From: Streptococcus merionis DSM 19192
GTDB taxonomy: Bacteria > Bacillota > Bacilli > Lactobacillales > Streptococcaceae
DNA length: 64,000 nt
Direction of reading: 5' to 3'
Assembly: GCF_000380085.1 (NCBI RefSeq)
Contig: NZ_KB904555.1
Coordinates: forward strand, 1-64,000
A model generated the notes under the pieces. That model saw only the letters and a program-made list of their open reading frames with translations, was not told the origin of the DNA and did no database searches. The translations under genes were made by a program, and so were the position numbers. The stretch's first letter is position 1, and each line of letters starts with the position of its first letter. This document shows, piece by piece, positions 1 to 8,078 of the stretch.

Positions 1-233
1 CGTAAAAAAGCGTCGGGATATTGATGAACAAATTGTTCCAACTTTTCCAGCGGTATTTTGAATGGTTTACGCTTACGGGGTTGACATTCTAAGCTATTCA
101 ACTCTCTGAGTTGTTTTTCCCAGAGATAGAGGGTATTGGGACTAATTCCAAATAACTTACTCGTTTCCTTTTTGGTATGTCCTTCCTGAACGTAAGCAAT
201 GACGCGTTTTCTAAAATCTAATTCGTATGTCAT
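1..233 (-). CDS. IS630-family transposase, N-terminal part (runs off the window)
   Basis: The minus-strand frame starts with ATG at 233 and stays open to base 1. It begins MTYELDFRKRVIAYVQEGHT, followed by KKETSKLFGISPNTLYLWEK, a helix-turn-helix typical of the first domain of IS630-Spn1-type transposases in streptococci. The catalytic DDE domain would lie to the left of the window, so completeness cannot be judged. The gene marks the left edge of the accessory island. IS630 insertions are common in Streptococcus genomes. The family call is fairly secure, but activity is unknown. Confidence 0.7.
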   Translation of the reverse strand, partial: MTYELDFRKRVIAYVQEGHTKKETSKLFGISPNTLYLWEKQLRELNSLECQPRKRKPFKIPLEKLEQFVHQYPDAFL

Positions 234-302
234 AAAATCAGTATATCATATACTATCTAAAATCTAAAGAAGTATAACACAAATCAAACGACTTTACCAC
301 TA

Positions 303-543
303 GAAATCAGTTCCTTCTTGCCACAAAATCACTTAGTTTTTACGATTGAACAGGTAGTGAACACGCTTGATAAACGAGTGTTTGAGAACTACTACCATGA
401 AGTCGGTCGTCCGTCTTATCATCCCAAAATGTTCTTAGCAGCGTTGCTATTCGCAAGGCATTTTCTCTGGTCGGAAAATCGAAAAGATGATGATGGAAAA
501 TATCGTCGTGCAGTATCTAACAGGTCAGTTGGTTATCGACTAA
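303..543 (+). pseudogene. IS1182-family transposase, 5' fragment with a frameshift
   Basis: The first frame reads SSFLPQNHLVFTIEQVVNTL and then YYHEVGRPSYHPKMFLAALL, the conserved N-terminal block (DUF772 type) of IS1182/IS5-like transposases. Near 463 the homology changes frame and continues as FSGRKIEKMMMENIVVQYL and TGQLVID before a stop at 541-543. The catalytic domain is missing, and the sequence passes within about 40 bases into a serine recombinase remnant. This is a dead insertion sequence fragment and shows that the left border of the island was built by successive insertions and deletions. Confidence 0.7.
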
Positions 544-579
544 AAAGAAGGAGAACGAATGTGATAAAACAGATTACAC

Positions 580-1178
580 TTATACCTTTGAAAAGGAGAA
601 TAATATAGCTTGGATGCTAAAGGCGAAGTACTTCTTACCATTTTGTCCTCCCTAGCGCAGGATGAATCACGCTCCATTTTGGAGAATGCGACTTGGGGTA
701 TTCGAAAACGGTTTGAACGAGGAGAAGTGCGAGTTAATGCGACCAAGTTCATGGGCTATGATAAGGATGACGAGGGTAAGCTGATTATCATCCCAGAACA
801 AGCCCAGGTGGTAAGAAACATTTATGACTTGTACCTTGATGGCTATAGTCCAGAACTCATAGCAAAGCGGTCAACAAGGAAGGCGTCAAGGGATGGTCGG
901 GAAAGGCAAATTGGTGTCCAGGAGCCATTCTCAAAATGCTTCAGAATGAGAAGTACAAAGGAGATGCTTTACTTTAGAAAATCTACACCGTTGATTTTTT
1001 GACCAAGAAACGCATTCAGAATGATGGGCAAGTCAACCAATACTATGGGTGACCTGCTTAGGCAGGAGCAGACAAACCTCCCCCTTCTGACATGTTTCGA
1101 GTGCTAGACCATATCAGGATAGGTCTTGATGGCGAAATTATCGTTCGCTTCCTGGAAGGAACTGAGGTAGATTTATAG
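580..1178 (+). pseudogene. Large serine recombinase, degenerate copy A
   Basis: Recombinase homology starts around 580 (TFEKEN, then LDAKGEVLLTILSSLAQDES) and continues through the linker ENATWGIRKRFERGEVRVNA, part of the 'recombinase' domain that follows the catalytic domain. The N-terminal catalytic domain with its serine is absent. Further frame changes occur near 880 and 1000. The zinc-ribbon and coiled-coil part is deleted, and only the last codons, LDHIRIGLDGEIIVRFLEGT plus EVDL, remain before the stop at 1176-1178. Copy B at 6673-8007 is of the same family. It cannot encode an active enzyme. Its preserved 3' end abuts a cargo gene in the same way as two other recombinase ends in the island. 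Confidence 0.8.
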
Positions 1179-1191
1179 AGTAGATGAAAGA

Positions 1192-1242
1192 CTGTAACGG
1201 CAGTGAGAAACCATTGTGGCTACAGCCTTTTTGTGCTATACT
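1192..1242 (+). promoter_or_regulatory. Weak hairpin and extended -10 promoter of the Abi-like gene
   Basis: After the recombinase stop there is an imperfect hairpin (CTGTA at 1192 with TACAG at 1221) and a T run, a degenerate version of the perfect terminator at 2512-2553. It is followed at once by an extended -10 element, TGC plus TATACT (1234-1242), about 34 bases before the cargo start. The same order of elements is found at 2512-2571 and 8010-8056. Promoter activity is inferred from sequence only. Confidence 0.45.
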
Positions 1243-1275
1243 AACTTATAAGTATAGTTGTTCATGGAGGGACTG

Positions 1276-2257
1276 ATGGTTAATAAAGTTACTAAACCAA
1301 AGAAGCTTGTTTCGCAATTGGTTTCAGATATGAAGGTTAGTAGAGGAATTACCTTTAATTATATGGGTGAATCTATAGCAATTGACTATTTGTCTAATAT
1401 TAATAATTACCTTCGAACGGCTGCATATCGTAAAAACTATCAAAAATATCAAAAGGGGCCTAAAAAAGGAAAATACTTAAATCTTGATTTTTCTTACTTG
1501 GTTGAAATGAGTGTACTTGATATGCACTATAGATTTTTGATTCAAAAGATGTGTTCTGACATTGAACACAGTATGTGTGTTCAGCTTATACGTGATATTG
1601 AAAATGATTCTACTACTGATGGGTATGATTTAGTCCATGATTTTTTCACTAAGTATCCCAAAGAGATTAAAAAGATCCAAAGTACAATTGCTTCCCCACA
1701 TACAGAATCTCCTTTGGAAATACTTTACAATACGAACAACGAGTCGATTTGGAAGAGATTATCATGAAATAGTGAATTATGATGATTGTCCAGTATGGGT
1801 TTTAATGGAGCTATTGAGCTTTGGCTCAATTATCAACTTTTACTTAGATTATTACGGTAGTCGAGGAATCTCTCATATTCCAAAGGAAGTTTTGAATCTA
1901 GTTCGCAGTTTAAGGAATGCTGCAGCCCATAACAATTGTATCTTGTCTGATTTGAATTCTAAAACAACAGTTTCAACTCAAGTTATTATTGACTTTGTAA
2001 AAAGTATAGAAGGAATTACAAAATCCAGTAGAAGAAAAAAATTATCTTCTCGGGCTGTATTAGAATTTGTTGCACTTATTTATGTTTATGATAAGTTTGT
2101 AACTGGAAAAGTTAGAAAGCATCGGTTACAAGAGCTAAATTTACTTATAAATAAAAGAATGATAGAAAAATCGGGATTCTTTAGAGAAAATGATCTTATC
2201 AGTAGTACATATAAGTTTATTCATCACATTGTAACTTTCTTAATCCTAAGTAAATAA
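1276..2257 (+). pseudogene. Abi_2/AbiD-F-type abortive infection gene, frameshifted
   Basis: Translation in two frames gives an Abi_2 family (AbiD/AbiF-like) protein. The first part runs from ATG 1276 (VNKVTKPKKLVSQLVSDMKV, preceded by GGAGGGA) to a stop at 1767. The second frame carries DYHEIVNYDDCPVWVLMELL, SFGSIINFYL and RSLRNAAAHNN. RNAAAH (1913-1930) fits the R-x4-H motif of HEPN ribonucleases, which this family is known to contain. The switch falls around 1730-1760. Family members are single-gene phage-defence factors thought to act by RNA cleavage and growth arrest. Unless frameshifting or a sequencing error is involved, this copy is inactive, because the HEPN motif lies after the break. 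AT content is high, as in the other cargo genes. Confidence 0.72.
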
Positions 2258-2470
2258 AATAGTTTACAAGGTGATACAGCAATGGTAAAATGAGTCTATC
2301 AACTAAAAATTGGAGACCAATTTTTGACGGGGCAACGTTACGACGGTGTCCTATTTTTTATTGCAACAGTACAATTATAAATAAATTAAAAGGGGATACA
2401 GTGCCTAGGTGATCAATTTTATTAATAATTGATTTAGAAGTTATTATAATTTTGTTAATAAAAAACGTTA
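2258..2470 (+). other. Gap after the Abi-like gene: one hairpin and one palindrome
   Basis: No gene is seen here. A perfect 9-bp stem with a 3-base loop (2305-2325, AAAAATTGG and CCAATTTTT) may end Abi transcription. A short palindrome (2411-2432, ATCAATT with AATTGAT) lies further on. The 60-codon relic found after the other two cargoes is not found here, so this module has lost its right flank or has a different one. Confidence 0.4.
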
Positions 2471-2500
2471 AGACTTGCAGGAACTGAGGGAGATTTATAG
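2471..2500 (+). pseudogene. Serine recombinase, last ten or so codons only
   Basis: The short stretch reads about LQELREIYRV in one frame and GTEGDL-stop in the other. The second matches the C-terminal GTEVDL-stop of copy A and GTEIEL-stop of copy B. Only the extreme 3' end of a recombinase gene is left, joined directly to the terminator and cargo promoter that follow it. The abrupt left edge suggests a recombination or deletion junction. Confidence 0.55.
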
Positions 2501-2511
2501 AGTAAAGAGGG

Positions 2512-2553
2512 GCTGTAACGACAGCGGAAAACCATTGTCGTTACAGCTTTTTT
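2512..2553 (+). terminator. Rho-independent terminator after the recombinase remnant
   Basis: A perfect 12-bp stem (GCTGTAACGACA at 2512-2523 with TGTCGTTACAGC at 2536-2547) is followed by six T. It is the best preserved of the three hairpins that separate a recombinase 3' end from its cargo. Confidence 0.8.
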
Positions 2554-2562
2554 GCGTTTTTG

Positions 2563-2571
2563 TGATAAAAT
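2563..2571 (+). promoter_or_regulatory. Extended -10 promoter of the HEPN/PIN-like pair
   Basis: TGA plus TAAAAT lies ten bases after the terminator T run and 36 bases before the start codon at 2608. A strong ribosome binding site (GGGAGGAAGGG) precedes the ATG. No clear -35 box is seen, as expected for an extended -10 promoter. Confidence 0.5.
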
Positions 2572-2607
2572 AAAACTAAAAGAATAGAGATATTATGGGA
2601 GGAAGGG

Positions 2608-3678
2608 ATGATTGATAATAATGATGTAAGCAAAGTGGAGAATGATTCTATTAGAATTGATGTTGTCGGTTTGACGAACTTACCTGAAAAAATAGGATTA
2701 GAACAAAGCTCATTGATGATTTCTGCATTAACAAATTCGCTTAGTAACTTTCAAAATGTAATAAATAAGACAAATTTATCAGCAGTTATAGCGGCTTCTA
2801 ATGCATTAAATACATCTAGTTTAGCAAATCTTGCTAATTTAACTCTCCCTTTTGAAAAACTCAGTTCATCCATTCAAATAAATAAAAGTGCTATTAATGC
2901 AATATCGGAAGTTGTTTCTTCGTACAATAAGGTTTGGGCAGGTGAGCATTTACATGCGATTCAGAGTATTACTGAATCTGCTAAAAGATTGATTGATAGC
3001 TATCAAATTGATTATTCTAAGATAGTTAGTAATTTAAGCGAAGTTCTAAAGTCACTTCCTTCACCTTATACGAGGGAGGAAATTGAACAAATTACCCTAC
3101 GTGTAAAGCAATTAGCTGAAGACGGATGGGTTATCTATTTCCAGGATAGTAATATCTATCGCCGTATTTGTACTGAGGACTGGATTAAAATAGAGGAAGA
3201 GTGGTTTGTAACATTGAGAGAAAAGTTAGCGGATAAAGATGCTATAGTTGAACTACAAAATTCACAATGTTATTCAGACCCGCTAATAAAGTCAATGGTT
3301 GACAGTTATCGGAATCACAACTTCTATGCTGCGTATACTTTGGCTAGTTTAGCAATTGATGGAGCTCTCAATAGAGTTTCAGAAATGACTTCTTCAAAAA
3401 AGCGAATACCGGTTGGTCATAATGCTGTTGAAGAAATTGATGAATTATTTATTGATAAATCATTTACAGATATCGGTTTGATGTATTGGCTATATAATTT
3501 TTTCAAAGATACCAAACGTTTTACACTTGATGAACCTAATCGTCACATGATTGGTCATGGCCGCTGGGAAGGAGAAATAACCGAGAAAATGTTTCTACAG
3601 TTATTTAATGTCATTCTGTATATATATGATGAGTATGATTATTGGGTGGAAGTTATCCGATACGAACAAGATAATTAA
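2608..3678 (+). CDS. Uncharacterised protein with a C-terminal HEPN-like motif
   Basis: This is a 356-residue protein of unrecognised family. Residues 1-150 are rich in Ser, Asn, Ile and Leu and look helical or coiled, with no signal peptide or membrane segment. The C-terminal third contains a helical domain with NRHMIGHGRW; R312 and H317 have R-x4-H spacing with a polar residue after Arg, as in HEPN ribonuclease or nucleic-acid-binding domains. It starts after a strong GGAGG-type site and is followed 24 bases later by a second gene in the same direction, which carries PIN-like residues. The position, in a cargo slot beside abortive infection and CBASS genes, makes a defence or toxin-antitoxin role plausible. 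The motif is seen; the role is inference. Confidence 0.6.
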   Translation: MIDNNDVSKVENDSIRIDVVGLTNLPEKIGLEQSSLMISALTNSLSNFQNVINKTNLSAVIAASNALNTSSLANLANLTLPFEKLSSSIQINKSAINAISEVVSSYNKVWAGEHLHAIQSITESAKRLIDSYQIDYSKIVSNLSEVLKSLPSPYTREEIEQITLRVKQLAEDGWVIYFQDSNIYRRICTEDWIKIEEEWFVTLREKLADKDAIVELQNSQCYSDPLIKSMVDSYRNHNFYAAYTLASLAIDGALNRVSEMTSSKKRIPVGHNAVEEIDELFIDKSFTDIGLMYWLYNFFKDTKRFTLDEPNRHMIGHGRWEGEITEKMFLQLFNVILYIYDEYDYWVEVIRYEQDN

Positions 3679-3702
3679 GTATTGGCTGGAGGTTAGATTG
3701 CT

Positions 3703-4872
3703 ATGCTGAAATTGTATCCTTTTATTCAAGAAATGATTAATTGTGAAACAACTATACAGAAAATAGAAGTTTTCAATAGGTGGAACCTGAATAAGTGTAG
3801 AGTTTTTCTATTTGATGAAGAAAAATCAAATTTTGGCAATATAGGGAGATCAATTAATTATGGAAAGTTTAACTTGATTGGTCTAGGAGATTATCAAAAA
3901 ATTTGGGTTATTGATGAAAATACCTCTAATACGAGGGACAATGTGTTACCTGTTGCTAGAATTGTTAACTATGACCTAAATATATTCACCTATATAAACG
4001 ATTTGTATCGGGGAAGAAATGTACCGGATAAGGAAAATTTAATCAAATTTTTAAATGAAATAAAACAAACACATCTGACAAATAATATTTCAACGGCATT
4101 AATGGAAAGATATACTACCCCGATAAATTCAGAGTTGTTAGCTAAAATGATTGAAAGTTACGTTTATTTTGATAGTCTTGAGTTTGATGTGTTTCAATCA
4201 AATGTGCCTCAGACTTTAGAGGAAAACAAGTATATTTGGATGAGAGAAATTTGGGATGATGCAGACACTTATCTAAACAATGATGAAGCAATACAGCATT
4301 ATGAGGCGGTTTGTTGTTATATACTGAAAGCATTTATTTTGAAAAATACAAAAAATCTTTCTACAGAATCTAAAATAGCTGAGTTCAAACGCTATTGTTT
4401 TGACGAATTATGTGTATTTTTAGAGTTGGAAATGCCTCTACTAATATTGTTTTTGAAAAATGATAGTTCGGTTCAAGAAGTATTTAAAAAGTTGCAGATA
4501 AGAGCTAAGAAACTAGTAGATAAAATACATAACACAGCATGGGATATTTTTCATATAAGATTATTAGAGCAAAGTGTTTTGTTTGACTGTATGGAAGATA
4601 GAGAAGTTGTGTATCTCCATTATTTTGCAACTGCGGATTCTGGATTAGCTGAGGTACTTCGAGCTAATCCGATTAAAATGCTAGTTTATTATAGCAGGAA
4701 ACTTATACCTATACGTAGATATAGTAGTTTAGATTTTTTCACTCAGGATGAATTAGATTTTTATACTACTGAACAAAAAGTTAGATTGCGTGAGGAAGCA
4801 GTTCAAAGTATTGATTTCCGTTCCGTAAAGCAGAAACTGATTGATGAACTTGGAATATTACTTACTAAATGA
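3703..4872 (+). CDS. Uncharacterised protein, possible PIN-like nuclease
   Basis: A 389-residue soluble protein of unrecognised family, second gene of a two-gene unit. Acidic residues are placed as in PIN-fold ribonucleases: an N-terminal strand ending YDLNIF (D91, N93), an acidic residue in the following helical region (E135), a helix with NTAWDIFHIRLLEQ (D281) and then HYFATADSGLAEV (D312). The last two resemble the D...T-x-D-x-G-L pattern near the end of PIN domains. The insert between E135 and D281 is longer than in small VapC-like proteins. The partner at 2608-3678 has a HEPN-like motif, so the pair may join two RNase-type folds. Function is unproven and the fold assignment is by eye. 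Confidence 0.55.
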   Translation: MLKLYPFIQEMINCETTIQKIEVFNRWNLNKCRVFLFDEEKSNFGNIGRSINYGKFNLIGLGDYQKIWVIDENTSNTRDNVLPVARIVNYDLNIFTYINDLYRGRNVPDKENLIKFLNEIKQTHLTNNISTALMERYTTPINSELLAKMIESYVYFDSLEFDVFQSNVPQTLEENKYIWMREIWDDADTYLNNDEAIQHYEAVCCYILKAFILKNTKNLSTESKIAEFKRYCFDELCVFLELEMPLLILFLKNDSSVQEVFKKLQIRAKKLVDKIHNTAWDIFHIRLLEQSVLFDCMEDREVVYLHYFATADSGLAEVLRANPIKMLVYYSRKLIPIRRYSSLDFFTQDELDFYTTEQKVRLREEAVQSIDFRSVKQKLIDELGILLTK

Positions 4873-4950
4873 TTTTTTAGAACTTCCGTTCCACAATATA
4901 ATTCCAAAATCACTTTAAGCCTCTTTCGTCTATTAGTATAGAAGCAAGCT
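4873..4950. other. Short gap before the duplicated gene relic
   Basis: No gene or clear signal. The tract around the Ttattagtatag motif resembles the sequence before the second relic copy (10381-10419), so similarity between the two flanks begins at about 4920. Confidence 0.3.
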
Positions 4951-5133
4951 CTCAGCACATGTGGAGTGCGTAGTGTTGCTACAACGAGTCAACGCTTAAA
5001 AATCCTTTATTTTAAGCACTTTTTCAAGCATTTTGTCTTTATTCAAGATGGTGAAAATGACATCAAAAAGGTTCAAAAAAAGTACATTGATGTAAATGTA
5101 GTATTAGATGTCATCTGCGTAGACGAAAAATAG
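4951..5133 (+). pseudogene. 60-codon C-terminal relic of an unidentified gene, copy 1
   Basis: This stretch reads LSTCGVRSVATTSQRLKILY, then FKHFFKHF, IKKVQKKYIDV and CVDEK before a TAG stop. It has no start codon of its own and no upstream homology. A second copy at 10420-10602 has exactly the same length to the stop and conserves RSVATT, RLKILYFKHFFKHF, IKKVQK and CVDEK. Conservation of protein sequence without length change suggests that it is the tail of a real gene that lies at the right side of the cargo slot in related elements. I do not recognise the family. Confidence 0.5.
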
Positions 5134-5250
5134 ATACGTCCAATAATATATATTTAAGACGAGAACATTCTGATTGACCCTTATTAGGGTCAATATTAAA
5201 CCACCAGTTGAACTGATGGTTGTAACTTAGTTTATTAGAAGGGAGTATCT
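5134..5250 (+). promoter_or_regulatory. Leader of the DUF4336 gene with two small hairpins
   Basis: The stretch contains a palindrome TGACCCTTATTAGGGTCA (about 5174-5191) and a second inverted repeat built on ACCA and TGGT (about 5200-5221). GAAGGGAG then precedes ATG 5251 as ribosome binding site. Whether the palindromes act as terminator or operator is not clear. Confidence 0.35.
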
Positions 5251-5993
5251 ATGAAAGGATTATTGAAATTATATTCTCCGATTAATGAATTGAAACAACT
5301 TGATAAAAATATTTGGATTGTAGATGGAACAGAAATACAAATGAATTTTAAAGTTTTTAAAATCCCTTTTACAACAAGAATGACGATAGTTAGGTTGTTC
5401 AATAATAAGTTGTGGATACACTCTCCAATTGCTTTTAACGAGGAATTAGATGATAAAATAAAGGAACTAGGTGAGATAGCTTATATTGTAGCTCCTAACA
5501 AATATCACTATAGCTATATTTTAGACTGGTACAAACACTATCCCAAAGCAGAAATCTGGTTAGCAAAAGGAGTGAGTGATAAACTAAAAGTGAAAGAAAA
5601 GGAAAAATTCATATCACTTACTGCTAACTGTCAACCTATTTGGTCAGAAGAAATATTGTTTACTCCCTTTAAGGGAAGTATAGTAATGGAAGAGAATGTC
5701 TTTTTTCATAAAGAGAGTTCGACATTAATATTAACGGATTTAATAGAAAATATTGAAGTAAATAAGCTACCATTTTTTATAAGCTTTTATTTAGAGTCGG
5801 AGATAATCAATACCCAAAATCACGAACCCCTCGAGATTTACGCTTATCTTTTCTTTTTAAGAAAAAAGCTATTACAAGTTATAATATTATTGAAAAGTGG
5901 AGAGCAGATAAAATTATCTTCTCTCATGGAAGAATTATCTTAGAAGATGGTGGTAATAAATTAAAAGAAGCTTTCTTTTGGTTGATAAAATAA
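5251..5993 (+). pseudogene. DUF4336 metallo-beta-lactamase-like protein, frameshifted near the end
   Basis: Residues 1-195 in the first frame match the DUF4336 family: LDKNIWIVDG, FTTRMTIVRL, LWIHSPIAF, YIVAPNKYHYSYILDWYKHY, and FFHKESSTLILTDLIEN. Between about 5810 and 5832 the family homology moves to another frame (TPRDLRLSFLFKKKA, then KIIFSHGRIILEDGG) and ends with a TAA at 5991-5993, whereas the first frame stops at 5943. A single-base indel therefore removes the C-terminal histidine-containing FSHG segment. The family is poorly characterised and related to metal-dependent hydrolases. The gene sits just before the metK fragment, between two cargo modules, and is probably passenger DNA. 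Confidence 0.65.
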
Positions 5994-6006
5994 TAAGGAG
6001 AGACTT

Positions 6007-6672
6007 ACGCCAGAACGTAAACTTTTCACGTCTGAGTCGGTTTCTGAGGGGCACCCGGATAAGATTGCCGACCAGATTTCAGATGCTATTTTAGAGCAGG
6101 ATCCAGAGGCTCACGTGGCTGCTGAGACTGCTGTTTATACAGGGTCTGTCCATGTTTTTGGTGAGATTTCAACGACAGCCTATGTTGATATTAACAAGGT
6201 TGTTCGTGAAACCATTGCAGAAATTGGCTACAACAATGCTGAGTATGGCTTTGCTGCGGATTCTGTTGGAGTTCACCCGTCATTGATTGAAGAACAATCC
6301 CCAGACATCGCTCAAGGTGTCAACGAGGCGCTTGAGGTGCGTGACGGTGAAAAAGATGAACTCAGCCTTATCGATGCGGGTGACCAAGGTCTTATGTTTG
6401 GCTTTGCCATTGACGAAACGCCAGAACTCATGCCACTTCCAATTTCACTTTCTCTTAAGTTGGTTAGAAAATTAGCTGAGCTTCGTAAAGACGGTAGCAT
6501 TAGCTATCTTCGTCCAGATGCTAAGTCACAGGTGACGGTTGAGTATGATGAGAACGACCAGCCAGTCCGTGTGGAGACCGTTGTTATCTCAATTCAGCAT
6601 GACCCAGAAGCGATTAACGTACAAATTCGTGAGGACGTTATTGAGAAAGTCATCAAAGCAGTTATTCCAGCC
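6007..6672 (+). pseudogene. metK: metK 5' fragment (S-adenosylmethionine synthase, about 222 codons)
   Basis: The frame reads [20 protein letters not shown] and continues through [55 protein letters not shown] and [16 protein letters not shown] to VIKAVIPA. This is the first 55 percent of MetK, which normally has about 395 residues. The start codon is ACG (6007) instead of ATG, at normal distance from a good AAGGAG site. The first in-frame GTG lies at 6115. The C-terminal domain is absent and the reading frame runs directly into a serine recombinase. MetK is essential, so a complete copy must lie elsewhere; this piece was probably carried in with the mobile element. Confidence 0.85.
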
Positions 6673-8007
6673 AAGAAAGTACAAGTGAGTGTTGCACATC
6701 AAGTATCACGAAAAATCAAAGTAGCAGCCTATTGTCGTGTGTCCACCAACCAGGACGAACAGCTATCAAGTTATGAAAACCAAGTGAGGTATTATCGTGA
6801 TTACATTTCCAAACAAGAAGACTATGAGCTAGTTGATATCTATGCGGATGAAGGTATTTCAGCGACCAACACTAAGAAGCGTGAGGCCTTTAACCGACTC
6901 ATACAGGACTGTAGGGAAGGTAAGGTGGATAGGATTTTAGTGAATCCATTAGTCGTTTTGCGAAGAACACTTTGGACTGTATTAAGTATGTTCGTTAGTT
7001 AAAGAAACTTGGCATTGGTGTTACCTTTGAGAAGGAGAATATTGACAGCCTTGATTCCAAGGGAGAGGTATTTTTAACCATTCTTTCATCGCTTGCCCAA
7101 GACGAGTCACGTTCTATCTCTGAGAATGCGACTTGGGGAATTCGGAAGAGGTTCGAACGTGGTGAAGTTCGAGTGAACATAAGGACAAGAATGGTAAGTT
7201 AGTCGTCAATCCAGAACAGGCAGAAGTGGTTAAAGACATCTATAATCAATTTCTTAAAGATATAGTCCAGAGAGCATTGCTAAAGAGTTGAATTAAAATC
7301 ATGTCAAAGGATGGTCGGGAAAGGCTAATTGGTATCCCAGTGCTATTCTTAAAATGCTTCAGAATGAGAAGTACAAAGGTGATGCCTTGCTTCAGAAAAC
7401 CTATACGGTAGATTTTTTAACCAAGAAACGCTCGGAGAACGAAGGACAGGTTAATCAATATTATGTCGCCAATAATCATGAAGCGATCATAGATGCGGAT
7501 ATGTGGGAGACGGTTCAACTGGAAATTGCAAGGCGGAAAGAATTCAGAGTAAGGCACAAACTGAAATCCTATATGATGCAAAACAAGGATAATCCATTTG
7601 CGACCAAGGTCTTCTGTGCCGAATGCAGTTCAGCCTTTGGTCGAAAGAACTGGATGACCAGTCGAAGGAAACGTAAGATTTGGCAGTGTAACAACCGCTA
7701 CAAGATTAAGGGGCAGATTGGTTGTCACAATCACCACATTGATGAAGAAACACTTGAACTAGCCGTTGTGAAGGCGACAGAAACGTTAAGTGACCATGTA
7801 GACCTTTTACATGGTAAGTGGGAGGAAATTCTAAGTGAGGGAAGATTACTGGACAAACATTACGGTATAATATTGGGGGAATTGCTCAAAAGAGAGGTAT
7901 GGGAGTTTGATGCAGGAGAGATGTGTCAGGTTCTAGACCATATAAGCGTCTCAGAGAATGGACAACTTATAGTTGTCTTTCTTGAAGGGACTGAGATAGA
8001 ATTGTGA
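6673..8007 (+). pseudogene. Large serine recombinase, degenerate copy B, joined to metK
   Basis: The N-terminal catalytic domain begins [20 protein letters not shown], containing the R-V-S motif with the nucleophilic serine, and continues with [21 protein letters not shown] one-base loss near 6943 (expected KSISRF), a TAG near 7001 and further indels around 7175 and 7260-7290 break the frame. The C-terminal part is intact from 7354 to the stop: MLQNEKYKGDALLQKTYTVD, then a zinc ribbon (CAECSSAFGRKNW, CNNRYKIKGQIGC) and the terminal GTEIEL. Complete enzymes of this class insert and excise mobile elements. This copy is inactive, so the element is fixed unless helped in trans. Its 3' end borders the CBASS operon. 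Confidence 0.85.
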
Positions 8008-8009
8008 GA

Positions 8010-8037
8010 AACTGTGACCGAAAGGTGGCAGTTTTTT
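8010..8037 (+). terminator. Terminator after recombinase copy B
   Basis: AACTGTGACC, a GAAA loop and GGTGGCAGTT form a 10-bp stem with one G-T pair and one mismatch, followed by seven T. It overlaps the end of the recombinase reading frame by only a few bases and insulates the CBASS promoter that follows. Confidence 0.7.
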
Positions 8038-8047
8038 TGTGGTTTCG

Positions 8048-8056
8048 TGGTATAAT
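8048..8056 (+). promoter_or_regulatory. Extended -10 promoter of the CBASS operon
   Basis: TGG plus TATAAT lies 22 bases before the ATG at 8079, with an AGAGGAG ribosome binding site at 8063-8069. No -35 box is recognisable. The spacing from the recombinase stop is similar to that in the other two modules. Confidence 0.6.
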
Positions 8057-8078
8057 TTAGTAAGAGGAGTTATGTAAT

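Noticed and set aside
5134..5250. A riboswitch before the DUF4336 gene
   Set aside because: Only two short palindromes are present, with none of the conserved cores of known riboswitch classes.
6007..7002. MetK-recombinase fusion as a functional chimeric protein
   Set aside because: The start is ACG, MetK lacks its C-terminal domain and the recombinase breaks after about 90 residues; it is best read as two pseudogenes.
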